This document shows, piece by piece, positions 53,551 to 64,000 of a stretch of DNA of 64,000 bases; position 1 is the stretch's first letter, and every line of letters starts with the position of its first letter. The position numbers and the translations under genes are program-made. The notes beneath the pieces are model-generated. The model was not told the origin of the DNA, made no database searches, and saw only the letters and a program-made list of their open reading frames with translations. This stretch comes from Qipengyuania_B thermophila. GTDB lineage: Bacteria > Pseudomonadota > Alphaproteobacteria > Sphingomonadales > Sphingomonadaceae. The DNA lies in NCBI RefSeq assembly GCF_004153605.1, contig NZ_SDSI01000002.1, positions 1 through 64,000 on the forward strand, written 5' to 3'.

Positions 53551-54315
53551 TCAGATGCCGCCCTCGGTCACGTCCCAGCCGCTTTGCTCCAGCTGACGGC
53601 GCAGGTCATCGCGGCAGGCCGCCATCCGCTCGGCATCGGTTGACCGGATCACGAAGTTCGATCCGACGCGGCCTTCGCGGAAGAAGGGATAGCTGCCGAT
53701 CTGGCAATCGTTGTGGGCGCGCTCGACGTCGCGCAGCAGGATGGCGACCTCGCTCTCCGGGATGAAGCCGCCGATCGTCGCGCTCTGCAGCGGGCGCCCG
53801 CCCTCCAGAGTTCCGGTCAGAGCATCGAGCATGCCGGCGGTGATGTGCGGCACGCCCGCCATGAGGAAGATGTTGCCAAGCCGGATGCCGGGTGCGCCGG
53901 ACATGCGGTTGGGGATGAGTTCGGCGCCTTCCGGCACCCGCGCCATGCGCAGCCGGCCCTCGGTCAGCCCGCCCTTGTCGCGGTAATAGGCGTCGAGAGC
54001 GGCGCGCGCCTCCGGGTGGATCACCACCGCCAGACCCAGCGCCCGCGCCACCGCATCGACGGTGATGTCGTCATGCGTGGGTCCGATGCCGCCGGTGGTG
54101 AACAGATAGTCGTGCTCTGCCCGCAGCGCGTTGACGGTGGCGGCGATCCGTTCCTCGTCGTCCGGCACCACCCGCACTTCCTGCAGGCGAATGCCCTGCA
54201 CCTGTAGCCAGCTCGCCACCTGGGCGATGTTGCGGTCGTGCGTGCGGCCGGACAGGATTTCGTCGCCGATGACGCACAGCGCCGCCGTGTAGATCCGCTC
54301 GGAGTCGGGTGTCAT
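53551..54315 (-). CDS. CinA-like molybdopterin-binding domain protein
   Basis: A 254-residue protein with the MoaB/Mog-type (MoCF_biosynth) fold: CVIGDEILSGRTHDRN and FTTGGIGPTHDD carry the binding-site residues. It lacks the C-terminal nicotinamide mononucleotide deamidase domain of full CinA. Role uncertain. Start ATG 54315 chosen over an upstream in-frame ATG at 54369 on conserved length. Confidence 0.88.
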   Translation of the reverse strand: MTPDSERIYTAALCVIGDEILSGRTHDRNIAQVASWLQVQGIRLQEVRVVPDDEERIAATVNALRAEHDYLFTTGGIGPTHDDITVDAVARALGLAVVIHPEARAALDAYYRDKGGLTEGRLRMARVPEGAELIPNRMSGAPGIRLGNIFLMAGVPHITAGMLDALTGTLEGGRPLQSATIGGFIPESEVAILLRDVERAHNDCQIGSYPFFREGRVGSNFVIRSTDAERMAACRDDLRRQLEQSGWDVTEGGI

Positions 54316-54375
54316 GCGGCGGCGTCTATACGAACAGCGTTGTGTCCGCACCAGCCGGACGGCGGCCACTCAGGG

Positions 54376-55890
54376 TCATGCCGCAGCAGCTTCCGCACGG
54401 TCTGCACCCGCGCGGGCATCTGAAAGGGCCTGACCGGGACTTCGCCCGAAGTCGAGGATGCCGTCCTCCACCGGCTGCTGCATCATCCTGCGGTCGCGCC
54501 GGTAGTCCTGGCTGAGCCGCCACGGCCAGGTCTTGGCGCTCTGCGGCATCAGGTGCAGCGCGCGCTGAAGATATCCGGAGGAAAAATCGAACACGTTCTC
54601 CACGGTCAGTCCGTGCTCCGCCGGCAGGCGCGGAACGGCGACCAGCGCGCCCTTTTCGGCCATGGTGTTGAGCACCCGGCACACGAAATCGGCGTTGAGA
54701 TCGGCGCGCAGGGTCCAGCTCGCGTTGAGGTAGCCGAACACGACGGCAAGGTTCGGCACGTTCGAGAACATGCAGCCCTTGTAGTAGAAGTGGTCGCTGA
54801 ACGTGACCGGCTCCCCGTCGAGGCTGATGGCGATCTTGCCGGCGACGGCGAGGCTGAGGCCCGTGGCGGTCACGATGATGTCGGCCGGCAGCAGCGTGCC
54901 GGATGCCAGCCGCACACCTTCCGCTTCGAACCCGGCGATGGTGTCGGTGACGATGCTCGCCCGGCCGTCGCGGATGGCGGCGAAGAAGTCGTCATCCGGG
55001 ACGAGGCACACCCGCTGCTCCCACGGATTGTAGGGCGGGGTGAAGGCCGCCCGGTCGAACTGCGGCCCGAGCGCCCTGGCGATGCGGTCGTGCATCAGCT
55101 TGGCCACCTTGTCGGGACGCGTGCGTGCCCGCTTGAAGCCAAGATCCTGCATGACGATGTTCTTCCACCGGGTGAGCCGGTAGGCCAGGCGTTCCGGAAG
55201 GATCCGGCGCAGCAAATTCGCCAGCCGGTCCTTGGCTGGCCGGCCGAACATCCAGGTGGGGGTGCGCTGCAGCATCGTGACATGGGCGGCATCACGCGCC
55301 ATCGCCGGAACGATGGTCACCGCCGTGGCGCCGGATCCGATCACGACGACACGCTTGCCGGTGTAATCCAGATCCGCCGGCCAGAACTGGGGATGAACGA
55401 CCCGCCCCCGGAACGCGCTCAGGTCGAAGCCGGGATCATAGGGCGTGTCGTAGTCGTAGTAGCCGGCGCCGAGATACAGCCAGCGGGCGGTGACCTGCCG
55501 CGCCGGCCCGTCGCCATCCTTGATGTCCACGGTCCAGCGGGCGTTGGCGTGGGACCAGTCGGCGCGGATCACTGTGGTGTTGAAGCGGATGTGCCGGGCG
55601 AGATCCCGCTCCGCCACGATGCGGTGGAGGTATTCGAGAATGGCGTCACCGTCCGCGATGCTCTTCTCGTGACGCCACGGGGCGAACTCGTAGCCCAGCG
55701 TGTGCATGTCGCTGTCGGACCGCACACCCGGATAGCGGAACAGATCCCAGGTGCCGCCGATCTCCGCCCGGCGTTCCACAATGGCGAAGCTGCGGCCGGG
55801 ACACTTGTCCTGCATGTGCGCGGCCATGCCGATGCCGGACAGTCCGGCGCCGACGATCAGCACATCCACGTCGACGTCACCGCTCGCCAT
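54376..55890 (-). CDS. flavin-containing Baeyer-Villiger-type monooxygenase
   Basis: FAD- and NADPH-dependent monooxygenase, 504 residues. First Rossmann motif GAGLSGIGMA near the N-terminus, second GSGATAVTIV in the middle, and between them FRGRVVHPQFWP, which matches the Baeyer-Villiger fingerprint F-x-G-x3-H-x3-W-P exactly. Such enzymes convert ketones to esters or lactones; the substrate is unknown. The Crp-type regulator directly upstream on the same strand may control it. ATG 55890 has GGGAG upstream. Confidence 0.9.
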   Translation of the reverse strand: MASGDVDVDVLIVGAGLSGIGMAAHMQDKCPGRSFAIVERRAEIGGTWDLFRYPGVRSDSDMHTLGYEFAPWRHEKSIADGDAILEYLHRIVAERDLARHIRFNTTVIRADWSHANARWTVDIKDGDGPARQVTARWLYLGAGYYDYDTPYDPGFDLSAFRGRVVHPQFWPADLDYTGKRVVVIGSGATAVTIVPAMARDAAHVTMLQRTPTWMFGRPAKDRLANLLRRILPERLAYRLTRWKNIVMQDLGFKRARTRPDKVAKLMHDRIARALGPQFDRAAFTPPYNPWEQRVCLVPDDDFFAAIRDGRASIVTDTIAGFEAEGVRLASGTLLPADIIVTATGLSLAVAGKIAISLDGEPVTFSDHFYYKGCMFSNVPNLAVVFGYLNASWTLRADLNADFVCRVLNTMAEKGALVAVPRLPAEHGLTVENVFDFSSGYLQRALHLMPQSAKTWPWRLSQDYRRDRRMMQQPVEDGILDFGRSPGQALSDARAGADRAEAAAA

Positions 55891-55972
55891 CACTCGTCTC
55901 CCGCGCTCGTTCCGGAGAGACTAGGCCGTCGCCGCCCTTTTGGCCAGACGCTCGCATCGCGCGGTCGGACCG

Positions 55973-56746
55973 TCAATCCAGCACCCCCTCCAGCGTGCCT
56001 AGGCCATCCTCCCCATAAAGGTAGGCCGAAACGAAGTCGCCGAACTGCTCAAGCCGCGCACGGTCCTCCACATACAGGCTGCCGCGACGGAACACGGCGA
56101 TGCCCGCGCGCCGGAGCTGGCCAAGGCTGCGGTTCATGTGGATGGGCGTGACGCCGCACATCTCGGCGAGGTTCGCCTGCGTCAGTGGCGTGCGCACGAC
56201 GCCGGGTTCGCCGAGGCCCACCATCTCCAGCCGGTGCCACAGTTCCGCGAAGATGTGCGCAACCCGCTGAGCCGCCTGAAGCTGCTCCAGCTTGCAGATC
56301 CATTCGCGGTGGATGGCGGCGTCCAGAAGGGTGGAAAACCACAGCAGCCGCCCGAGCTTGGGATCGGTGGCCAGAACCTCGTCGATCTTGCGGTGAGGGA
56401 CCACCGCGACGCGCGCCGTGCCAAGAGCCACGAGATCGTGATCGAGGCGCTTCAACGCATAACCATGGAGGTCCACGAAATCGCCTGGCACCTGGAGGCT
56501 CACGATCGACCGCTCGTTGTTGTGCCAGATGGTGCGGATCATGAAACCGTCGACGAGCATCGCGCTGCAGTCGAGAACCTCGCCCCGACGGATGAGCACC
56601 TCTCCGTCGGCAAGCGTGCGCACATCGCTCGGCAGCGCCTCGAGCCGCTGCTTCTCGGCCGTGCTCAGCAGGCTGCGGCGCCGTCCAAGCAGAAATCGGC
56701 CCGTGTTGGGGTAGCGCTCCCACTCTGGAAGTTCAGCCTTGGTCAT
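55973..56746 (-). CDS. Crp/Fnr family regulator without iron-sulfur cysteines
   Basis: A 257-residue regulator with an N-terminal cyclic-nucleotide-like domain (GEVLIRRGEVLDCSAMLVDG) and a C-terminal winged helix (LTQANLAEMCGVTPIHMNRSLGQLRRAG). The N-terminal FNR cysteine cluster is absent and the recognition helix lacks the E-x2-SR set, so it is not an FNR. It precedes the Baeyer-Villiger gene by 82 nt on the same strand, which suggests a link. Confidence 0.88.
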   Translation of the reverse strand: MTKAELPEWERYPNTGRFLLGRRRSLLSTAEKQRLEALPSDVRTLADGEVLIRRGEVLDCSAMLVDGFMIRTIWHNNERSIVSLQVPGDFVDLHGYALKRLDHDLVALGTARVAVVPHRKIDEVLATDPKLGRLLWFSTLLDAAIHREWICKLEQLQAAQRVAHIFAELWHRLEMVGLGEPGVVRTPLTQANLAEMCGVTPIHMNRSLGQLRRAGIAVFRRGSLYVEDRARLEQFGDFVSAYLYGEDGLGTLEGVLD

Positions 56747-56873
56747 TGCGCGTCCTGTCCCCTCCTGCCCACGCCGCGCGGGTCGTCGTCAACTCCGGTC
56801 CACATGTGGCGCGCTTCACTGGCATGCGCATGAAACCCTTGTCAATTTGTCCGATGGAACTGAGCGTTTACAG

Positions 56874-56893
56874 ATATAAAAAAGCCTTTATAT
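56874..56893. promoter_or_regulatory. palindrome before the SahR-like gene, probable operator
   Basis: ATATAAA and TTTATAT, a perfect 7-bp inverted repeat with a 6-nt centre, end 9 nt before the start codon of the ArsR-type regulator. The AT-rich dyad stands out in a GC-rich genome and fits an ArsR-family operator. Binding here would block transcription or ribosome access, giving autorepression and control of metF-metH. Confidence 0.7.
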
Positions 56894-56902
56894 GTAGCGG
56901 TC

Positions 56903-57892
56903 ATGCGCAGTGAAACGCTCTTCCGCGCCCTTGGCGACAGCACGCGGCTTCGCATTCTTCATCTGATCGGCTCCACCGAGCTGGCGATCGGGGAACTGGC
57001 CGCCATTCTCAATCAGAGCCAGCCACGGGTTTCGCGTCATGTCGCGATCCTGTGCGATGCCGGTCTTGCCGAAAGGCGGCGCGAGGGCAGCTGGGTGTTC
57101 ATCCGTGCCGCTGCGCCCTTGGCTCGGGACGGGCAAGTGTCGATCGAGGTGGCGCGGCTCTTGGCGGCGGTGCGGCGGGCCGACGGTGAACTCGGCGACG
57201 CCTGCCGGCGCGATGTCGAGCGCCTTGAAGAGATCAAGGCGCAGCGCGAGAGCGCGGCGGCCGCCTATTTCGCGGCACACGCGCATCAATGGGACGAATT
57301 GCGGCGGATGCACAGTCCCGACACGCAGGTCGAGGACGCCTTGCTGAAGGCGCTCGGCAACAGGTCCATCGGCCATCTTCTTGATCTGGGGACGGGCACG
57401 GGACGCATGGCCGAGTTGATGGCGCCGCTGGCGACGCGGGTGACGGCGCTCGACAAGAGCCTCGACATGCTGCGGCTGGCGCGGGCCCGTCTCCAGCATC
57501 TGCCGCAGACCGGGGTCGAGGTCGTGCACGGCGATCTGGCGGCGCTGCCCTTTGCGGCCTTCTCCTTCGACACGGTGCTGCTCCACCAGGTGCTCCACTT
57601 CGTGCAGGATCCGGTGGCCGCTCTGCTCGAATCGGCGCGGGTGACCGCTCCCGGCGGGCGGGTCGCGGTGGTGGACTTCGCGTCCCATCAGCTCGACGAG
57701 CTGCGCGAGCGGCACGCGCATGTGCGTCTGGGATTTGCCGACGACCAGATGGCGCAGATGTTCACCCGTGCGGGGCTGGTGATGGAGGAGACGGCGGCGC
57801 TCGAAGGGGGCAGGCTGGTGGTCAAGATCTGGATCGCCGCCAAGCCCGATCATCCCGTCAGCGCGTCGGTCCCTTCGGCGAGGGCGTCCTGA
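56903..57892 (+). CDS. sahR: ArsR-type regulator fused to a SAM-methyltransferase-like domain (SahR-like)
   Basis: A 329-residue protein. Residues 1-90 are an ArsR winged helix (LFRALGDSTRLRILHLI, QSQPRVSRHVAILCDAGL); residues 140-310 form a class I methyltransferase fold with LLDLGTGTGRMAELMAPL. This architecture, next to metF and metH, matches SahR, a repressor released by S-adenosylhomocysteine that controls SAM-cycle genes in proteobacteria. The methyltransferase domain is probably a sensor rather than an enzyme. Its stop overlaps the metF start (one base), and a palindrome precedes it. Confidence 0.85.
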   Translation: MRSETLFRALGDSTRLRILHLIGSTELAIGELAAILNQSQPRVSRHVAILCDAGLAERRREGSWVFIRAAAPLARDGQVSIEVARLLAAVRRADGELGDACRRDVERLEEIKAQRESAAAAYFAAHAHQWDELRRMHSPDTQVEDALLKALGNRSIGHLLDLGTGTGRMAELMAPLATRVTALDKSLDMLRLARARLQHLPQTGVEVVHGDLAALPFAAFSFDTVLLHQVLHFVQDPVAALLESARVTAPGGRVAVVDFASHQLDELRERHAHVRLGFADDQMAQMFTRAGLVMEETAALEGGRLVVKIWIAAKPDHPVSASVPSARAS

Positions 57893-58812
57893 TGCTCGAC
57901 CGTGTCCGCGAACAGCGCACTGCGGCCGAACCGTCGCTGTTCGCGTCCCTGCCCGGTGACATCTCGGCCAGCTTCGAGTTCTTCCCGCCCAAGACCGAGC
58001 GGATGGAGGAACAGCTCTGGGACGCCGTGCTCCAGGTCCGGGATCTGCGGCCCGCCTTCGTGTCCGTCACCTATGGGGCAGGGGGGTCGACGCGTGAGCG
58101 GACGCACAACACGGTTGCCCGCATCATTGCCGAAGCCGGGCTGCCGGCGGCGGCCCACCTCACCTGCGTGGATGCCAGCCGCGCGGAGACCCGCGCGGTG
58201 GCGGAGCGGTACTGGAGTGCAGGCGTGCGGCACATCGTTGCTCTTCGCGGCGATGCCGGCACCCCCGGCGCGCCGTTCACGCCGCATCCCGAAGGCTATG
58301 CCAGCGCCGAGGAACTCGTGCGTGGCCTGCTCGAGGTGGCACCCTTCGAGATCACCGTCGCCGCCTATCCCGAAACGCATCCGGACGCCGTGTGCGCGCG
58401 CAGCGACCTCGACAACCTCAAGCGCAAGATCGACGCCGGCGCGACGCGCGCCATCACCCAGTTCTTCTTCGATGCGGAGACGTTCCTGCGGTTCCGCGAC
58501 AAGGCCGAAGAATGCTGCATCGGCGTGCCGCTCATCCCGGGCATCCTGCCCGTCACCAATGTCGCGCAGGCGCGCCGGTTCGCGGAACAGTGCGGTGCGC
58601 ACATGCCCGAATGGCTCGACGGCCTGTTCGACGGCCTGGACGAGCGTCCGGCGGCGCGGCAGCTGGTGGCCGCCACCGTGGCGGCCGAGCTGTGCCGCAA
58701 GCTCTATGCCGGCGGGGTGCGGCAGTTCCACTTCTACACGCTCAACCGGGCCGAGCTGTCCTATGCCATCTGCCACATGCTGGGCATGCGGCCGCACGGG
58801 GGCCGTGCATGA
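57892..58812 (+). CDS. metF: methylenetetrahydrofolate reductase
   Basis: Flavoprotein that reduces 5,10-methylene-THF to 5-methyl-THF, the methyl donor for methionine synthase. The 306-residue product has FEFFPPKTERMEEQLW at the N-terminus, YGAGGSTRERTHN, HLTCVDASR and LRGDAGTPG. It lies between the SahR-like regulator and split metH with overlaps at both ends, so these genes form one operon. Confidence 0.97.
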   Translation: MLDRVREQRTAAEPSLFASLPGDISASFEFFPPKTERMEEQLWDAVLQVRDLRPAFVSVTYGAGGSTRERTHNTVARIIAEAGLPAAAHLTCVDASRAETRAVAERYWSAGVRHIVALRGDAGTPGAPFTPHPEGYASAEELVRGLLEVAPFEITVAAYPETHPDAVCARSDLDNLKRKIDAGATRAITQFFFDAETFLRFRDKAEECCIGVPLIPGILPVTNVAQARRFAEQCGAHMPEWLDGLFDGLDERPAARQLVAATVAAELCRKLYAGGVRQFHFYTLNRAELSYAICHMLGMRPHGGRA

Positions 58813-59851
58813 ACGCCCGCGATGCCCTGCTTGCCGCGGCCAGTGAGGCCATTCTGGTCAAGGACGGCCCTTATGGCACCGCCATCCAGGCGTGCGCCCT
58901 GTCGGCCGACGATTATGGCGGATCGCTGGGCCTTGAGGCCGAGCAGAAGGGCAACAACGATCTTCTCAATCTGACCCAGCCCGGCGTGGTGCGCAGCATC
59001 TGCGACAGCTACATCGCCGCCGGCGCGCGGCTTCTTGCCACCAACACCTTCAACGCGAACCGCATCAGCCAGGCCGACTACGGGGCCGAGCACCTCACCG
59101 GCGCGATCAATCACGCCGCAGCCCGCATCGTGCGCGAGGCGACCGACGCGGCGACGGCGCGCGACGGGGTGCGGCGCTTCGTCGCCGGCGCCGTCGGCCC
59201 GACCAACAAGACCCTGTCGCTTTCGCCCCGGGTCGAGGATCCGGGCTACCGCGAAGTGAGCTTCGATGCCATGGCCGCCGTCTACCGCGAGCAGTGCGAG
59301 GCGCTGATCGAGGGCGGAGCGGATTTCATCCTGATCGAGACAGTGTTCGACACCCTCAACTGCAAGGCGGCGATCGCGGCGGTGCGGGAGGTGGAAAGGG
59401 ATCTGGGCCGCTATGTGCCGATGATGATCTCGCTCACCCTGACCGACCTGTCCGGGCGCAACCTGTCGGGGCATACGGTGGAGGCGTTCTGGCATTCCGT
59501 GCGCCACGCGCGTCCGGTCGCGGTCGGCCTCAACTGCTCCTTCGGGGCCGAACAGCTGCGCCCCCACGTGCAGCTGCTGTCAGGGATCGTCGATGCCCTG
59601 CTGCTGGTCTATCCGAATGCCGGGCTTCCCAACGACCTCGGGCAGTATGACGAGGCGCCGCACACGACCGCCGCGCTGATCGAGCCGTGGGTCCAGGCGG
59701 GGCAGGTCAACATCGTGGGCGGCTGCTGCGGCTCCACGGCCGCGCACATCGCCGCCATTGCCGAGATGGTGCGCGCAGTGACACCGCGTCCCCTGCGCAC
59801 CCTTGCGCCTGCGCTTCGCCTCGCGGGCCTCGAACCGTTCACGCTGGCCGC

Positions 59852-59855
<4 letters not shown>
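58809..59855 (+). CDS. metH: methionine synthase, homocysteine-binding subunit (split MetH, N-terminal part)
   Basis: A 348-residue homocysteine S-methyltransferase domain that carries the zinc site: Cys in VGLNCSFG and the Cys pair in GGCCGSTAAH near the C-terminus. The start overlaps metF by ATGA. The rest of MetH is encoded by the next frame, whose ATG overlaps this gene's stop, so the split is organised and not a frameshift. Two-part MetH is known in several alphaproteobacteria. Confidence 0.95.
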
Positions 59856-62516
<2,661 letters not shown>

Positions 62517-62536
<20 letters not shown>

Positions 62537-63749
62537 TCCCGGTCACGCCCGCCGGCGATGCCCCGTCCGGCTCAAGCCGCCGCAGCAGAGGCGTGACCAT
62601 CGGCACGGTCAGCATGGTCGAGGCGACCGCCATCAGCAGCATGGCCGTGAACAGGTCGGCCGAAATGATGCCCCGGTCCAGCAGCACATTGGCGAAGATG
62701 ATCTCGATCAGCCCCTTGGTCTGCAGCAGCCAGCCGATGACGCCCGCCTCTCCGGCTCGCCACCGCAGCAGCCGTCCGGCAAGACCAAGGCCGGCGAGCT
62801 TGCCCGTCACGGAGGCTGCGAGAAGAAGCGACGCCGCACCGAACACCGCCAGCCCGCCGACGTCCCACTGCGTGCGAAGTCCGGTTGAGAGGAAGAACAC
62901 CGGCATCACCGTCAGCAGGACGGTGGCGCGGAAATTGTCGAGCGCCTCGCGCCCGAACCAGCGCACATCCAGCACCACGCCGGCCAGGAAGCCGCCCACC
63001 ATGAAGTGCAGGCCGGCCCAGTCGGCGCCGAGCGCGACGGCCGCCAGCCACACCAGCCCGGCGATCCAGCGGTCCGTGGGCGCGAGGCGGCCGATGACAC
63101 GCCTGACAAGAAAGGCGAGAACCACGAAGGCGAGCAGGAACAGCGCCTGCCGGCCGATCCGCGCCCAGTCCAGCAGGATCAGCGCCAGCACTCCCCAGAT
63201 CGCCAGATCGTCGAGCGAGGCGTAGCGCAGGATCCGCTGGCCAAGGGGACGGTGCATCTGCCCGATCCGCTCCAGCAGCAGCACCAGTATCGGCAAGGCC
63301 GTCACCGCGCAGCCCATGCCGATGCCCAGCACGAGCTGCCACGGCGCGCCGCGACCGCCGCCCCACGCGGCACCGCTGGCCACCAGCACGAGGGCGGCGA
63401 GGCAGCCGAACACGAACGGGGTGACGAGCGCCAGGCTCGCGGTGAGCGCCGTCTCCGCCCGCGCCGTCCAGGCGGCGCGCAGATCGAGTTCCAGACCTGC
63501 CGACCAGACGAACAGCAGCACCGCCCACCATCCCAGCCCGTTGAGTGCGGTGACGACCTCAGGCTGAAAAACCGCGGCGTGAACGGCCGGAAAGGCGGCG
63601 CCGAGCACGCCCGGCCCGAGCAGCACCCCCGTCACGATCTGCACCACCACCAGCGGCGCCCAGCGATCAGTCCGCAACAGCTTCCAGATCGCCCACGGCG
63701 CGGCGAAGATGAGCAGCATGGCAATCAGGTAGAGTTCGACTGTCGACAT
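62517..63749 (-). CDS. CPA2 family cation:proton antiporter
   Basis: A 410-residue membrane antiporter of about 12 helices, without a TrkA-N domain. The Na+/H+ exchanger core is visible in LGIGMGCAVTALPILVLLL and YASLDDLAIWGVLAL, and the QTKGLIEIIFANVLLDRG helix is typical. Start at ATG 63749. Ion specificity cannot be told. It differs from the Kef-type exchanger at 50 kb, which has a regulatory domain. Confidence 0.9.
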
Positions 63750-63898
63750 GCGAGACCCCCTCGCGCGCCTCATACGGGCGGCACGTGTGGCCGGCCATGG
63801 GGAAAAGGCGCTCGGGTGGCAGCAAGGTCATTGACGGCCATCGGGCGATGGCGCAGGACCGCACGTGTCGGTCGCGGGAGTGATTCTGCGGCAGGACA

Positions 63899-64000
63899 CG
63901 CGCGGGAGAGTTCGCCGGTCTGTCTGCCGCCATGGCGGACCCGCCCGGCGGCGCCGAAGGAGCAACCGCCCCGGAATCTCTCAGGCCACCGGACCGCGCG
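63899..64000 (+). ncRNA. glycine riboswitch aptamer (at the right window edge)
   Basis: Carries the conserved glycine aptamer landmarks: GGGAGAG (63904-63910), GCGCCGAAGGAGCAA (from 63951) and CTCTCAGG (from 63978), then CACCGGACC. The closing stem P1 pairs CGCGCGG (63899-63905) with CCGCGCG (63994-64000), so one aptamer is complete exactly at the edge. A second, tandem aptamer and the controlled gene, by family rule usually the gcv glycine cleavage operon, would lie to the right. Confidence 0.85.

Overview
The window reads as a contiguous piece of a GC-rich alphaproteobacterial chromosome, most likely Sphingomonadales. Reasons: methionine synthase is split into two polypeptides behind an ArsR-type regulator; there is a GapR/DUF2312 protein, an NDUFA12-type complex I accessory subunit, a DUF2155 protein, HWE/HisKA_2 histidine kinases and large Oar-like and classical TonB receptors; ubiG is divergent from lysC. 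Genes are densely packed with many ATGA/TGATG overlaps. I see no insertion sequence, prophage, integrase or CRISPR array.

Layout. 1-11.8 kb: the translation/RNA block infB, rbfA, truB, rpsO, pnp, interrupted by a DUF1697 gene and by abgT, tdk, a site-2 protease and glpD. 11.9-18.6 kb: a membrane HisKA_2 kinase, pyruvate kinase, a GapR-family protein, an SDR, a CPBP protease, YebC, RuvC and small proteins. 18.6-22.6 kb: a glycerophosphodiesterase, a microbial rhodopsin with xenorhodopsin (inward-pump or sensory) signatures downstream of ubiG, and lysC. 22.7-30.4 kb: a TonB receptor, a lipoprotein, nitronate monooxygenase, PAP2, a dienelactone hydrolase, and an FNR-type regulator facing a small membrane protein whose promoter carries a perfect FNR box; then a VUT-family transporter. 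30.6-39.3 kb: a CNT nucleoside transporter, a 2OG-Fe(II) oxygenase, an Oar-like receptor, a TonB-like protein, and mannose-1-P guanylyltransferase with mannose-6-P isomerase. 39.4-48 kb: a single-domain receiver, a PHA-system/XpaC-like/TelA cluster divergent from a PAS-HWE kinase, a fatty acyl-AMP ligase, recX, a DUF192 lipoprotein, NDUFA12, DUF2155 and aat. 48.2-53.5 kb: tRNA-Trp, secE, nusG, a Kef-type antiporter, rplK and rplA. 53.5-64 kb: a CinA-like protein, a Baeyer-Villiger monooxygenase, a Crp-type regulator, a SahR-like regulator with metF and split metH, a CPA2 antiporter, and at the right edge a glycine riboswitch aptamer whose target gene lies outside the window.

The most interesting items are the xenorhodopsin (D74/T78/T85, P205, K209, D216), the FNR regulator with its adjacent cognate-looking box, the SahR-metF-metH unit with a palindrome just before the start codon, the 127-bp convergent coding overlap of the DUF2155 gene and aat, and the antiporter inserted between nusG and rplK. 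All functions are read from sequence motifs and family knowledge; no database search was run.
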